This document shows positions 46,990-55,595 of a DNA stretch of 64,000 nt, piece by piece (position 1 is the stretch's first letter; each line of letters starts with the position of its first letter). Source of the stretch: Ruminococcus sp. Its GTDB lineage: Bacteria > Bacillota > Clostridia > Lachnospirales > Lachnospiraceae. The stretch is taken from positions 1 to 64,000 of the forward strand of contig JAMPIB010000010.1 of the NCBI GenBank assembly GCA_023663085.1, read 5' to 3'. The notes beneath the pieces were generated by a model that worked only from the letters and a program-made list of their open reading frames with translations, searched no databases and was not told the DNA's origin. Made by a program: the position numbers and the translations under genes.

Positions 46990-47191
46990 TACAACACTTC
47001 CTTTTTCCAGTTGATAGCCTTATTATAAGCAGGATAAAAAAGAATCTCAATCGTTCAGGGCCTGTAAAGCGTCAACAAATTTCGCGTATTTTTGCGGATT
47101 TATGTCGCTAAGGACTGGAAAGTGTTATAAAATTGTGATATAGTGGGAACAATGGTTTAGGCCATTGCAGAATATGGAGGAGGATAGGGTT

Positions 47192-47443
47192 ATGATCTAT
47201 AAACCGCAGGGAGTATGTTCCAAGGCAATTGATATTGAAGTAGAAGAGGGCGTGATCCGGCACGTGGAGTTTACAGGAGGATGTAATGGCAATCTACAGG
47301 GGATTTCCAGTCTGGTCACAGATATGAAGATTGAAGATGCCATTAAGAAGCTGAAAGGGATAAAGTGTGGTTTCAAAACAACATCCTGCCCGGATCAGCT
47401 GGCGCATGCGCTGGAAGAGATCGCGGCCGGCGCCGGTTCATAA
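47192..47443 (+). CDS. TSCPD-domain protein (TIGR03905-like)
   Basis: An 83-residue protein: MIYKPQGVCSKAIDIEVEEG, FTGGCNGNLQGISSLVTDMK and TTSCPDQLAHALEEI. The TSCPD block is also found at the C-terminus of class II ribonucleotide reductases; the free-standing form has no established role but conserved cysteines (Cys9, Cys31, Cys61). ATG 47192 follows GGAGGA; the in-frame start at 47165 would precede that site and is rejected. It is 61 nt before murG and likely co-transcribed. Confidence 0.87.
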   Translation: MIYKPQGVCSKAIDIEVEEGVIRHVEFTGGCNGNLQGISSLVTDMKIEDAIKKLKGIKCGFKTTSCPDQLAHALEEIAAGAGS

Positions 47444-47504
47444 TTTCATAATACAAAGACTGCATGGAAGATAACATAATCTATTTGTAGGAGGATCCTC
47501 TCGT

Positions 47505-48584
47505 ATGAATAAAAAAATCGTATTGACCGGCGGCGGCACAGCCGGGCATGTAACACCTAATATCGCTCTGATGCCGAAGTTAAAAGAAGCGGGTTACGAA
47601 CTTTTTTACATGGGTTCTTATGATGGCATAGAGAAAAAACTGATCGAAGATTTTGATATTCCATATTATGGGATTTCTACCGGTAAATTCCGCAGATATT
47701 TTGATCCCAAGAATTTTTCCGATCCGTTCCGCGTTTTAAAAGGGATGTCCGAGGCAAGAAAATACTTAAAAGAAATTAAGCCGGATGTAGTCTTTTCCAA
47801 GGGCGGATTCGTCAGCGTGCCGGTAGTCCGGGCGGCGGCTTCACTGGGGATTCCCTGCATCGTACACGAATCGGATATGACGCCCGGACTGGCCAACAAA
47901 CTCTGTATCCCGGTAGCGAAAAAAGTCTGTTGTAATTTCCCGGAAACATTTAAACTCTTACCGGCCGAAAAGGCAATTCTTACAGGCTCGCCGATCAGAG
48001 AGGAATTATTAAAAGGACAGAAAGAAGCCGCTTATAAATTATGCGGATTTGACTCGTCCAAACCTGTTATCATGGTGATCGGCGGCAGTCTTGGTTCGGC
48101 GGCGATCAATCAGGCGGTCAGAGATGCTCTGCCGGAGCTTTTGAATGATTTTCAGATCGTTCATTTATGCGGCAAAGAAAAGATGGATAATCTGCTCCTT
48201 ACGACAAAAGGATATAAACAGTTTGAATATATCAAGTCGGAATTAAAAGATATTTTTGCCATGGCGGATATCGTTATTTCCAGAGCGGGAGCCAATGCGA
48301 TCAACGAACTGCTGGCCTTAAAAAAACCCAATCTGCTGATTCCGCTGCCTTCCGCGAGCAGCCGCGGCGACCAGCTTTTGAATGCGAAATCGTTCGAGTC
48401 GCAGGGATTCAGTATCGTTATGGACGAGGATGATCTGACGACCAAGCTGTTAGTGGAAAAAGTGCAGGAACTTTATTTTACAAGACTTACCTATATCGAC
48501 GCGATGAGCAAGAGTTCCCAGCGGGATGCGATCGGCACGATCGTTGCGGTCATTGAAGAAGCGGCCGCAGATAAAAAGAAATAG
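47505..48584 (+). CDS. murG: UDP-N-acetylglucosamine-lipid I transferase MurG
   Basis: Membrane-associated glycosyltransferase making lipid II from lipid I in peptidoglycan synthesis. The 359-residue protein begins MNKKIVLTGGGTAGHVTPNI (the GGTGGH-type G-loop 1) and has KPDVVFSKGGFVSVPVV, VHESDMTPGLANKL, VIGGSLGSAAIN (G-loop 2) and SRAGANAINELLALKKPNLL, all MurG blocks. GGAGGA precedes the start. It is not in a division-and-cell-wall cluster here, as often seen for the second MurG-like gene in clostridia. Confidence 0.93.
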   Translation: MNKKIVLTGGGTAGHVTPNIALMPKLKEAGYELFYMGSYDGIEKKLIEDFDIPYYGISTGKFRRYFDPKNFSDPFRVLKGMSEARKYLKEIKPDVVFSKGGFVSVPVVRAAASLGIPCIVHESDMTPGLANKLCIPVAKKVCCNFPETFKLLPAEKAILTGSPIREELLKGQKEAAYKLCGFDSSKPVIMVIGGSLGSAAINQAVRDALPELLNDFQIVHLCGKEKMDNLLLTTKGYKQFEYIKSELKDIFAMADIVISRAGANAINELLALKKPNLLIPLPSASSRGDQLLNAKSFESQGFSIVMDEDDLTTKLLVEKVQELYFTRLTYIDAMSKSSQRDAIGTIVAVIEEAAADKKK

Positions 48585-48623
48585 GATATCAATCAATTCA
48601 AAAAGAAAAACGGGGATAGTCGT

Positions 48624-48917
48624 ATGAAAACAGAAGATAAAGTTTTGACAGAGGCGCAGATGAAAAAAAGAGCAGCGGAAGGTTATTTTGTAAGGGATCT
48701 GGCGAAGGACCGCGTATACTGTCCGATGGGAGAGATATTGCGCAAAAAGGCCAATAAGAAAAACGGGGATACGAGGTACGCTAACAAGATGGCCTGTAAA
48801 CAGTGCGAGAGCAGGGAAAAGTGCACAAGATCACGCTGGAAAGAAGTCGATTTCGTGGAAGGCGCCAGAGAGGCGAGGAATTTAAACTGGCTGAAAGCGG
48901 AGGGCGCAGGCCATTAA
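48624..48917 (+). CDS. Small protein resembling the zinc-ribbon end of IS1182-type transposases
   Basis: A 97-residue protein with a four-cysteine pattern: C near residue 34 (YCPMGEILRKK), then CKQCESREKCTRSRW, giving C-x22-C-x2-C-x5-C. The block CPxGxxL...CxxCxxxxxCT occurs in DDE transposases of the IS1182 group, but the rest of the transposase is absent and the gene has its own start and ends normally. It may be a domesticated remnant. It lies between murG and a phospholipase-like gene on the same strand. Function is unknown. Confidence 0.65.
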   Translation: MKTEDKVLTEAQMKKRAAEGYFVRDLAKDRVYCPMGEILRKKANKKNGDTRYANKMACKQCESREKCTRSRWKEVDFVEGAREARNLNWLKAEGAGH

Positions 48918-48952
48918 TGGCCGTTTCCTGAAAGAAAGGCGTGGTTATTAAA

Positions 48953-49612
48953 ATGCCATATCCGATGATACACTTGGAAGTTGCATATAGATTGACGAAG
49001 GAGTTTGACTGGATAGAGAAGATGGGAGATTTCCTTCTCGGCTCTGTTGCGCCGGATGCCGTACATTTTCATGAAAATTATGATGTGCGGGAAAAAGAGA
49101 GAAGCCACATATGGGATTGCGGGCCGATATGGGGCGTGACGGTGGAGAGCGAGAAGTGGAAAGAGAACGTATGTTCTTTTTGGGGGCAGCATAAGAATGA
49201 CTCCGAACGGGATTTTATCGCCGGTTACTGTGTACATCTTCTTACTGACTGGCTGAACGATTTAAGAATGTGGGCGCCTTTTCGTGAAAAAATCATGCAG
49301 GGGGCCGACTATGCGGAAATCTATGGACAGTCGCAGTATCGGGATGAGGGATACGGATTTGATAAATGGCTCTATCAGACAGATGAACATACGAAAGAAA
49401 TCTGGGAACTGTTGGAGAAAGGGCAGGTACAGGGACTGCCCGGCTGTATAGCGGCGGATGATCTGGCACGTCAGAAACAGTCTCTTCTTACCGAACAGTA
49501 TGCAGGATTAAAAAAGTATGATATCAGTGGTTATAAATATTACACGAAAGAAGTCATAGATGATTTTATGATAGAAAGTGTGGAACTGATAAAAGAAAAT
49601 ATGAGGCTGTAG
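48953..49612 (+). CDS. Zinc-dependent phospholipase C-like protein
   Basis: A 219-residue protein starting MPYPMIHLEVAYRLTKEFDW, with GDFLLGSVAPDAVHFHENYD and FIAGYCVHLLTDWLNDLRMW, the histidine/aspartate-rich blocks of the zinc-dependent phospholipase C (PF00882-like) fold. The family is large and often acts on phospholipids or on unknown esters; the substrate cannot be told. No signal peptide is seen. ATG 48953 is preferred over GTG 48941, which is one base from GAAAGG. The start context repeats the GGTTATT-N3-ATG motif. Confidence 0.8.
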   Translation: MPYPMIHLEVAYRLTKEFDWIEKMGDFLLGSVAPDAVHFHENYDVREKERSHIWDCGPIWGVTVESEKWKENVCSFWGQHKNDSERDFIAGYCVHLLTDWLNDLRMWAPFREKIMQGADYAEIYGQSQYRDEGYGFDKWLYQTDEHTKEIWELLEKGQVQGLPGCIAADDLARQKQSLLTEQYAGLKKYDISGYKYYTKEVIDDFMIESVELIKENMRL

Positions 49613-49717
49613 GAGTATATTCCTGCAGCCTCATATTGTTTATATGTAGGAAATTTTTCGATGCAGCGGAAGAATGCAAAGCATTCTTCCCAAGATAATT
49701 GCGAAGCAATTTTCTTG
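49601..49717. terminator. Three adjacent hairpins between convergent genes
   Basis: The stop region of the previous gene folds with TCCTGCAGCCTCAT (49601-49636). Then GGAAGAATGC-AAA-GCATTCTTCC (49668-49690, perfect 10 bp) and CAAGATAATTGC-GAA-GCAATTTTCTTG (49691-49717, 12 bp with one mismatch) follow back to back. They probably terminate both convergent operons. The paired 3-nt-loop hairpins look like a small palindromic repeat. Confidence 0.55.
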
Positions 49718-49738
49718 TATATTAGGAAATTCCTTGTA

Positions 49739-52372
49739 TCATTCCGTTTCCCGCAGCCGTTCCACGATACTTTTACTGCGTATCCTGCGATAGGCCAGAT
49801 ACGGTGTGATAACCGCCACGAGCAAAAGGAGCGGCGTCATTATGATAAACGGCAGGATCTGAAAACGGTATGCGAAGAAGAGCACTAGCTGATTCAACGC
49901 GCTAAGGACGCCGAAAGAGAGCAATGCGCCTAAAAGGAAACTGATCACGATAGCGGCGATAATATAACAGAGCCCTTCGCAGATAAGAATTTCCTGTAAC
50001 TGCTTATTGGTCATGCCGATACTTTGCAGCATGGCAAATTCTCTTTTTCTGGAAATGATTTCTGTCAGCATGGCGTTGATAAAGTTCAATACGCCGATCA
50101 GGGCAATCACCGCCGCTAAGGCAATGCCGATGGCGGAGAGGGTAAACATCATAGTATGAAATTCATTCTGCAAAGAGGCTTTCGATAAGTAGCCCATCTG
50201 CGGATTCATATTGTCCGTATACTCTTTTACGGCGGCTTCAAAATCAGCCTGATATTCTTCTGCAACCTGATAAGAGATGGCAAAAAGTTCATTGTTCCCG
50301 CCCGCTTCAAATTCGGAGAGCGGCAGGATGGCGTCGCAGGCATTGGCTGTGTAGCGGTGCAGGTTCATGCTGGCTGGGATATTGACGATCGCCATGACTT
50401 CGTATTCTTTCGGCGTTTTATTGTCATATATGACGTCTATCGTTTCGCCGGATTCGTCGGTGATCTCATGGAAAGTGGAATCTTCGGTAATAAATTCGAC
50501 GCTCACTTTATCGCCGGGCGCATACACATGGTCGGTTTCTGTGGCGGAGTCGCCGCCTAAAAATGTACTGAGCAGGATATAATCGCCGCTTAAGAATTTC
50601 TCGATATCCAATGTTCCGCTTATAATTTCCAGATGATAGAGCAGGTTCGGGTCATATCCGTATAAAAATCCCTGTATGGGTCTTTTGCCGGCTAACATTT
50701 CCTCCAGATTCTCATTTACAAACGAATCGCGGCGTAATTTGCCTTCTGCGTCTAATGCCTGATAACGTGTCAGCGCTTTATCGTCAATCAGGATATCAGA
50801 GCCGTAAGATACCCACATTTCCATTCTGTCGGTAATGCCCGGCAGCGTATCGGCCATCGCCGGATAGTCCGGGTCAATAGCAGGTGAAATAAGGTGGGAG
50901 GCGGTGACGGCCGTACTCCCTAACAAAAAATCGCCTGCGATCCGTTCAGAGATAAATTCATCCAGATCAAAACTGCGCACGGCCGTTATGATCAAGGCCA
51001 GCAGTATGACGCTGAGTGAAATAGAGGAAATGACTACGGCGGTAGTACGTTTGCTGCGGCCCAGATTGGACATAGCCATGGAAAGAGGGCTGAAACGGCT
51101 GTTTTTCTTAGGCTTCTTTTTCGGGTTCACACCGGAAGATTCCGTGTACTTCACCGCTTCTATCGGTGAGACATTTCCCGCGATCTTCCCCGGTCTGCGG
51201 CAGCTTAAAAAGACTGTAAAGAGAGAAAATCCCGCACCGAAGAGGAAGATCCAGGGGGCAGGCGCCAGGGAACTTTTCAGGGCGGCGTAACTGTCTCCGT
51301 TTACGGCCGAAATAAGCGGCAGGATGGCACGGCTGATAAAAAAGCCTGCCAAAAGGCCAAAGGGGATGCCGATCACGGAAAGCATAAGAGCCTGCCGCCT
51401 TATCAGCCTGCGGAGCTGTTTTTTGGTCGTGCCGATGGTTTTTAGCAGTCCATAAAAGCGGATGTCGCCGATCACGGAGATCTGAAAGATATTGTAAATG
51501 ATCAGATATCCCGTTATCAATATGACAAGGATGGCGCTTATCAGTAATATGGCGGACATCGGGTCGATGGCAGCGCTGCGGCTGCTCATATAGGCCCAGT
51601 TGATGCCGTAGGCAACTTCTTCGCCCGGCTTATAGCCGGCATGTTCGATAACAGAGCGGACTTTTCCCTCAATATCGGAACTGTTACGGAAAAAGAGGCT
51701 GACGGACAGTAAGCCGACGTCTTCATCATACGGATGCTCGCTGCCCCATTTGATAAAATCTTCTTCCGTTAAGTCCCCCTTTAATTCATTCCAGTAGCTT
51801 TCAGATAAAAAGCATTCGCTGGCGTGCGCAATATTGTCGCCTTTATACCAGCCGCAGACAATAAATTCTTCTTCTATTTTCTGGCCCATGAAGGTGAAGG
51901 AAATCGGAACTCTGCCGCCTAAAGTGTGCGGAATCTTCAGTTCATCCATGAGAAACGTGTCGATAACGATTTCGTTTCGTTCACTGGGGAGGCGTCCTTC
52001 TTCCAGCGTGATGAACATACTTTCCAGATTTTTTTCATCCGGTGTATAACGCAGTTCTGCGGAGCGTTTTAAAATATTATCCGCTGTGCCGATGAGGATA
52101 TTATAATTACTGTCCTTAATTTCGGCATCCGCCGTTATTTTTTCATACTGTTTTCTGGTAACGTGTTTTAATCCGGCATGTCCGCTTGTGCCGACTTCAC
52201 GCATGGTAGTTTCCTGCGTAATCTGCATGATACTGCCTGTTAAGGAAAATGCCGCCGTGAATAAGGTACAGGTCAGCGCGATGGCCAGGATAGCGAACAG
52301 ATTCCGCATCCGGTTATTTTGTAAACTGCGGTCAGACAATTTTCGGATAGATGCGCCGTTGTTATTTTTCAT
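49739..52372 (-). CDS. FtsX-type ABC transporter permease
   Basis: An 877-residue membrane protein with a MacB/FtsX-like architecture: an N-terminal membrane segment (MRNLFAILAIALTCTLFTAA), a large extracytoplasmic domain, an FtsX domain with three segments near residues 265-380, a second extracytoplasmic domain and a C-terminal FtsX domain (SAIGIALAAVIALIGVLNFI, then ISRKREFAMLQSIGMTNKQL). Such permeases export or sense peptides or lipids by a mechanical transfer mechanism. It pairs with the ATPase gene immediately upstream (48-nt gap). The nearby OmpR-type two-component system may respond to the same signal. Confidence 0.88.
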   Translation of the reverse strand: MKNNNGASIRKLSDRSLQNNRMRNLFAILAIALTCTLFTAAFSLTGSIMQITQETTMREVGTSGHAGLKHVTRKQYEKITADAEIKDSNYNILIGTADNILKRSAELRYTPDEKNLESMFITLEEGRLPSERNEIVIDTFLMDELKIPHTLGGRVPISFTFMGQKIEEEFIVCGWYKGDNIAHASECFLSESYWNELKGDLTEEDFIKWGSEHPYDEDVGLLSVSLFFRNSSDIEGKVRSVIEHAGYKPGEEVAYGINWAYMSSRSAAIDPMSAILLISAILVILITGYLIIYNIFQISVIGDIRFYGLLKTIGTTKKQLRRLIRRQALMLSVIGIPFGLLAGFFISRAILPLISAVNGDSYAALKSSLAPAPWIFLFGAGFSLFTVFLSCRRPGKIAGNVSPIEAVKYTESSGVNPKKKPKKNSRFSPLSMAMSNLGRSKRTTAVVISSISLSVILLALIITAVRSFDLDEFISERIAGDFLLGSTAVTASHLISPAIDPDYPAMADTLPGITDRMEMWVSYGSDILIDDKALTRYQALDAEGKLRRDSFVNENLEEMLAGKRPIQGFLYGYDPNLLYHLEIISGTLDIEKFLSGDYILLSTFLGGDSATETDHVYAPGDKVSVEFITEDSTFHEITDESGETIDVIYDNKTPKEYEVMAIVNIPASMNLHRYTANACDAILPLSEFEAGGNNELFAISYQVAEEYQADFEAAVKEYTDNMNPQMGYLSKASLQNEFHTMMFTLSAIGIALAAVIALIGVLNFINAMLTEIISRKREFAMLQSIGMTNKQLQEILICEGLCYIIAAIVISFLLGALLSFGVLSALNQLVLFFAYRFQILPFIIMTPLLLLVAVITPYLAYRRIRSKSIVERLRETE

Positions 52373-52397
52373 AGTGATGATACCTTTCTTTTTTATT

Positions 52398-52425
52398 CCC
52401 GCAAGCAGCGGGTATTTGGTTTAAT
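52398..52425. repeat. Intergenic hairpin element, copy 3
   Basis: CCCGCAAGCAGCGGG followed by TATTTGGTTTAAT abuts the stop codon of the ABC ATPase gene and lies between it and the FtsX permease gene. The tail matches copy 2 at 14669-14699, and both have the hairpin immediately 3' of a stop codon. Confidence 0.45.
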
Positions 52426-53110
52426 TGGCGGAGATTTGTACACTGTCGTCCACAATCTTCCCATCTTCGATATGGATGACTCTGTCGCAGAGCTGTGCCA
52501 GCGTCTCGTTGTGTGTGATCATAACAATGGTCTGGCAAAACTGCTCTCCGGTCAGCTTTAAGAGGCCGAGGACTTCCTGTGTGGTCCTGCTGTCCAGGTT
52601 GCCGGTCGGTTCGTCGGCGAGGATGATAGAAGGTTTGGTCACCAGCGCGCGTGCGATGGCCACCCGCTGTTGCTGCCCGCCGGAAAGCTGTCCGGGAAGG
52701 TTTAGCAGTTTCTCCGTAAGGCCGAGCGTCTGTACGATATCGTTTACGAAAGCCTTGTCAATTTCCTTTCCATCGAGTTCCAGAGGCAGGACGATATTTT
52801 CATATACGCTTAAGATGGGGACTAAATTATAACTTTGGAAAATAAAGCCGATCTGCCGTCGTCTGAAAATCGTCAGTTCCGTTTCGTTTAAGTCAAAGAT
52901 TTTCCGGCCATCGACAATCACGCTGCCTTCGCTGGGATAATCAAGCCCGCCTAACATATGGAGCAGAGTGGATTTGCCGGAACCGGAGGTGCCGACTATG
53001 GCGGTAAACTCGCCTTCTTCGATGGACAGATCCACGCCATCCAGAGCTTTGACCTGCGTATCGCCGGCGCCGTAGTATTTTTTCAGTTGTTTTGTTTCCA
53101 AGATTTTCAT
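52421..53110 (-). CDS. ABC transporter ATP-binding protein (LolD/MacB type)
   Basis: A 229-residue ATPase with Walker [10 protein letters not shown], the signature [15 protein letters not shown], Walker [20 protein letters not shown] and the switch histidine MITHNE. It belongs to the group that works with FtsX-type permeases, and the permease gene follows on the same strand. ATG 53110 follows GGAGG. The promoter (CTGTCA-17-TATGAT) has a perfect 22-bp palindrome directly upstream. Confidence 0.94.
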   Translation of the reverse strand: MKILETKQLKKYYGAGDTQVKALDGVDLSIEEGEFTAIVGTSGSGKSTLLHMLGGLDYPSEGSVIVDGRKIFDLNETELTIFRRRQIGFIFQSYNLVPILSVYENIVLPLELDGKEIDKAFVNDIVQTLGLTEKLLNLPGQLSGGQQQRVAIARALVTKPSIILADEPTGNLDSRTTQEVLGLLKLTGEQFCQTIVMITHNETLAQLCDRVIHIEDGKIVDDSVQISAN

Positions 53111-53168
53111 AATGATCCTCCATTACTGCTTTTCTGCATGTGATTAGAAGTTTTTCTCATGTTATGTT

Positions 53169-53231
53169 ATCATACACTTCTTACAATATTCTGACAGATC
53201 GGCGAAAAATTTATGACAATATTGTCATAAA
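53169..53231 (-). promoter_or_regulatory. Promoter of the FtsX-type ABC operon with an activator-position palindrome
   Basis: On the minus strand CTGTCA (53192-53197) and TATGAT (53169-53174) are 17 bp apart. A perfect 22-bp palindrome, TTTATGACAAT followed by ATTGTCATAAA (53210-53231), lies with its centre about 58 bp upstream of the predicted start, a usual activator position. It could serve the divergent CLC gene too. Half-site GACAAT/ATTGTC recurs at 57166-57180. Confidence 0.6.
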
Positions 53232-53352
53232 TATAAAACTATTGTAAATTTGCCAGGAAAATGTTAAATTTTAGAGTAAGAGTATCAAAGGTACAAAATT
53301 TTGATAAAAATAAAAAAATACAAAAGAACTTGAAAAAGGGGTCAATCTGCTT

Positions 53353-54615
53353 ATGAGGGAAATAGTGAAAGAACGAATGCAAAATGGTTTACGACGATTC
53401 GGCACATCTATAAAATGGATTCTTCTGGCTGTGCTTTCCGGCGGCATCGTGGGCAGTATCGGAACAGTGTTTTATTTCTGCCTGTCTACAGTCACGAGGA
53501 CGCGGGCCGAGCACCCGTGGGTTCTTTTTTTACTGCCGTTTGGCGGTCTGGTCATCGTTGTTTTGTATCATCTGCTTAAGCGTGATGATGACGCGGGAAC
53601 GAATCTGGTGATCTCTTCCATACATTCGGGGGATGAACTGCCTGTGCGCATGGCACCGCTTATTTTTATCTCCACGTTGATCACGCATCTGTGCGGCGGT
53701 TCCGCGGGGCGGGAAGGCGCGGCCTTACAGCTTGGCGGCAGTATCGGAAACGGCCTTGGAAAACTGATCCGGCTGGATGAAAAGGATAAGCACATTATGA
53801 CGATGTGCGGTATGAGCGCGGCTTTTTCGGCGCTGTTTGGAACGCCAATGGCGGCGGCGATTTTTTCTATGGAAGTGGTCAGCGTCGGCGTCATGTATTA
53901 CGCGGCGTTAGTGCCCTGCGTGGTGGCGTCTTTGATCGCACGCGGCATCGCGGCATATTTTGGAGCAAAAGCAGATGTTTTTCCGCTGGAGAATGTTCCC
54001 GCGTTTACCATCGAATCCGCCGTAAAAGTATCTATTCTGGCGGCTTTGTGCGCACTGGTCAGTATCCTGTTCTGTCTTTTACTGCATCAGAGCGGGCATC
54101 TGTATAAAAAATATTTCAAAAATCCGTATATCCGGGTTTTCGTTGGCGGCTGTCTGGTCGTCGTACTGACCTGTCTGGTGGGCAGTCAGTTATATAACGG
54201 TTCAGGTATGAATATCATTGAACAGTGTATGGAAGAGGCGAAAGTGGCGCCGCAGGCGTTTATCATGAAAATGCTCTTTACGGCCGTGACATTGGGCGCC
54301 GGGTATAAAGGCGGCGAAATTGTACCGTCGTTTTGTATCGGAGCGGCCTTTGGCTGTCTGTTCGGAAATCTGTTTGGTTTTGCACCCGAACTTTGTACGG
54401 CGGTCGGTATGACGGCGATCTTCTGCGGTGTGACGAACTGTCCGCTTACGGCGCTGCTCATCAGTTTCGAGATGTTTGGTTTTGAGGGGATGCCCTTCTT
54501 TTTGCTGACGATTGCCTTCAGTTATATGATGTCCGGTTATCATGGACTGTATCATAGCCAGAAAATTATTTATTCCAAATATAAAACGAATTATATCAAC
54601 AGGAAGGCGGAATAG
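53353..54615 (+). CDS. CLC-family channel or antiporter (chloride or fluoride)
   Basis: A 420-residue membrane protein with about ten hydrophobic segments and the CLC block GGSAGREGAALQLGGSIG, which contains the gating glutamate, plus GYKGGEIVPSFCIGAAFG. The first conserved motif is DAGTNLVISSIHSGDEL instead of GSGIP, which is closer to my recollection of the CLC-F (fluoride/proton antiporter) clade than to the chloride group; this needs a phylogeny. No fluoride riboswitch was seen upstream. It is divergent from the FtsX-type ABC operon and shares the palindromic promoter region. Confidence 0.85.
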   Translation: MREIVKERMQNGLRRFGTSIKWILLAVLSGGIVGSIGTVFYFCLSTVTRTRAEHPWVLFLLPFGGLVIVVLYHLLKRDDDAGTNLVISSIHSGDELPVRMAPLIFISTLITHLCGGSAGREGAALQLGGSIGNGLGKLIRLDEKDKHIMTMCGMSAAFSALFGTPMAAAIFSMEVVSVGVMYYAALVPCVVASLIARGIAAYFGAKADVFPLENVPAFTIESAVKVSILAALCALVSILFCLLLHQSGHLYKKYFKNPYIRVFVGGCLVVVLTCLVGSQLYNGSGMNIIEQCMEEAKVAPQAFIMKMLFTAVTLGAGYKGGEIVPSFCIGAAFGCLFGNLFGFAPELCTAVGMTAIFCGVTNCPLTALLISFEMFGFEGMPFFLLTIAFSYMMSGYHGLYHSQKIIYSKYKTNYINRKAE

Positions 54616-54632
54616 TCTCTTGGTTCTACAGA

Positions 54633-55595
54633 TTATCCGTTATGATGCTTGGCGGCGTTGATTTCCGCGAGCAACGGATTTAACAGAAATACAGAGAAGC
54701 TGCTGCCGGCGCCGACTTTAGAGGATACGGTGATATATCCTTTTTCGCATTGCAGGATAAGCTGCGCCAGATAGAGGCCAAGCCCGCATCCTTCCTGCTG
54801 CTTAACGGCGCTGCTGCGGTAAAAGCGTTTGAAGATCTGGTTGTATTCATTTTCCGGGATGCCGATGCCCTCGTCGGCGATGGTTATCTTTGTATAAATA
54901 TCCAGCCGGGATATCGTTATCTGTATATGACTTCCTGCGGGAGAATATTTGATGGCGTTATCAAGGATATTTGTCAGAGCCTCCGCTGTCCATTTGGGGT
55001 TATGGTAAAGTGTAAAGTCTGCAAATTCTGTTACGGATATTATGATCTGTCTGGCGCTGGCCTGCGCAAAGACGGCGCTTACCGCTTTGGCGATCGTTTC
55101 CTTGATGCCGGTATTCTGCGCGGAAAAATCAATCATTCCGTTTTCCAGCCGGGAGGCTTTCAGAAGGTCTTCCATTAACCATTGCATCTTATCGGCCTGG
55201 CTTCTGGTGTGCAGAAGAAATTCCCGTTGTTCTTCTTCGGTCAGCGTATTTTCGCATAAAAGATCCATATTCATGACGATATTGGCAAGCGGCGTTTTTA
55301 ACTGGTGCGAAAGGTCGGAGATCAGTTCCATGACATGGTTTTTCTCATCTGTGGCCTGCGTCTCTTTGGAATAGGCGGTATTCAGAATGCGCCGCAGTAA
55401 AGAGAGGGATTTAGACTCCCTTGTCTCCATAAGTTCCTGCTGATCCAGCGTATGATATTCCCCTTTTTGAAAATCCATAAGGAGTCTGTCAAATTTCGTC
55501 CATTGCCGTTTATTGTACAGTACACTGATAAAAAGGGCAGCCAGAGAAAGTATGAGGGCAATACTTAACAGTATCATGATGATATGAGGAGTCAT
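54633..55595 (-). CDS. Sensor histidine kinase
   Basis: A 320-residue kinase with one N-terminal membrane segment (MILLSIALILSLAALFISVL) and almost no extracellular part. The phosphoacceptor is in DLSHQLKTPLANIVMNMDLL near residue 97, and the ATPase blocks are LTNILDNAIKYSP, IADEGIGIP and GCGLGLYLAQ. Kinases of this size lacking a sensor often sense through a partner transporter; the FtsX-type ABC exporter 1.5 kb away on the same strand is a candidate. It overlaps the response regulator gene by 4 nt. Confidence 0.92.
   Translation of the reverse strand: MTPHIIMILLSIALILSLAALFISVLYNKRQWTKFDRLLMDFQKGEYHTLDQQELMETRESKSLSLLRRILNTAYSKETQATDEKNHVMELISDLSHQLKTPLANIVMNMDLLCENTLTEEEQREFLLHTRSQADKMQWLMEDLLKASRLENGMIDFSAQNTGIKETIAKAVSAVFAQASARQIIISVTEFADFTLYHNPKWTAEALTNILDNAIKYSPAGSHIQITISRLDIYTKITIADEGIGIPENEYNQIFKRFYRSSAVKQQEGCGLGLYLAQLILQCEKGYITVSSKVGAGSSFSVFLLNPLLAEINAAKHHNG

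Noticed and set aside
49661..49888. 75-codon plus-strand frame over the double hairpin
   Set aside because: Most of it lies opposite the 3' end of the FtsX permease gene and its start is in a palindromic non-coding region.
53232..53352. Fluoride (crcB) riboswitch before the CLC gene
   Set aside because: The AT-rich leader lacks the conserved GC-rich pseudoknot elements; nothing like them was seen.
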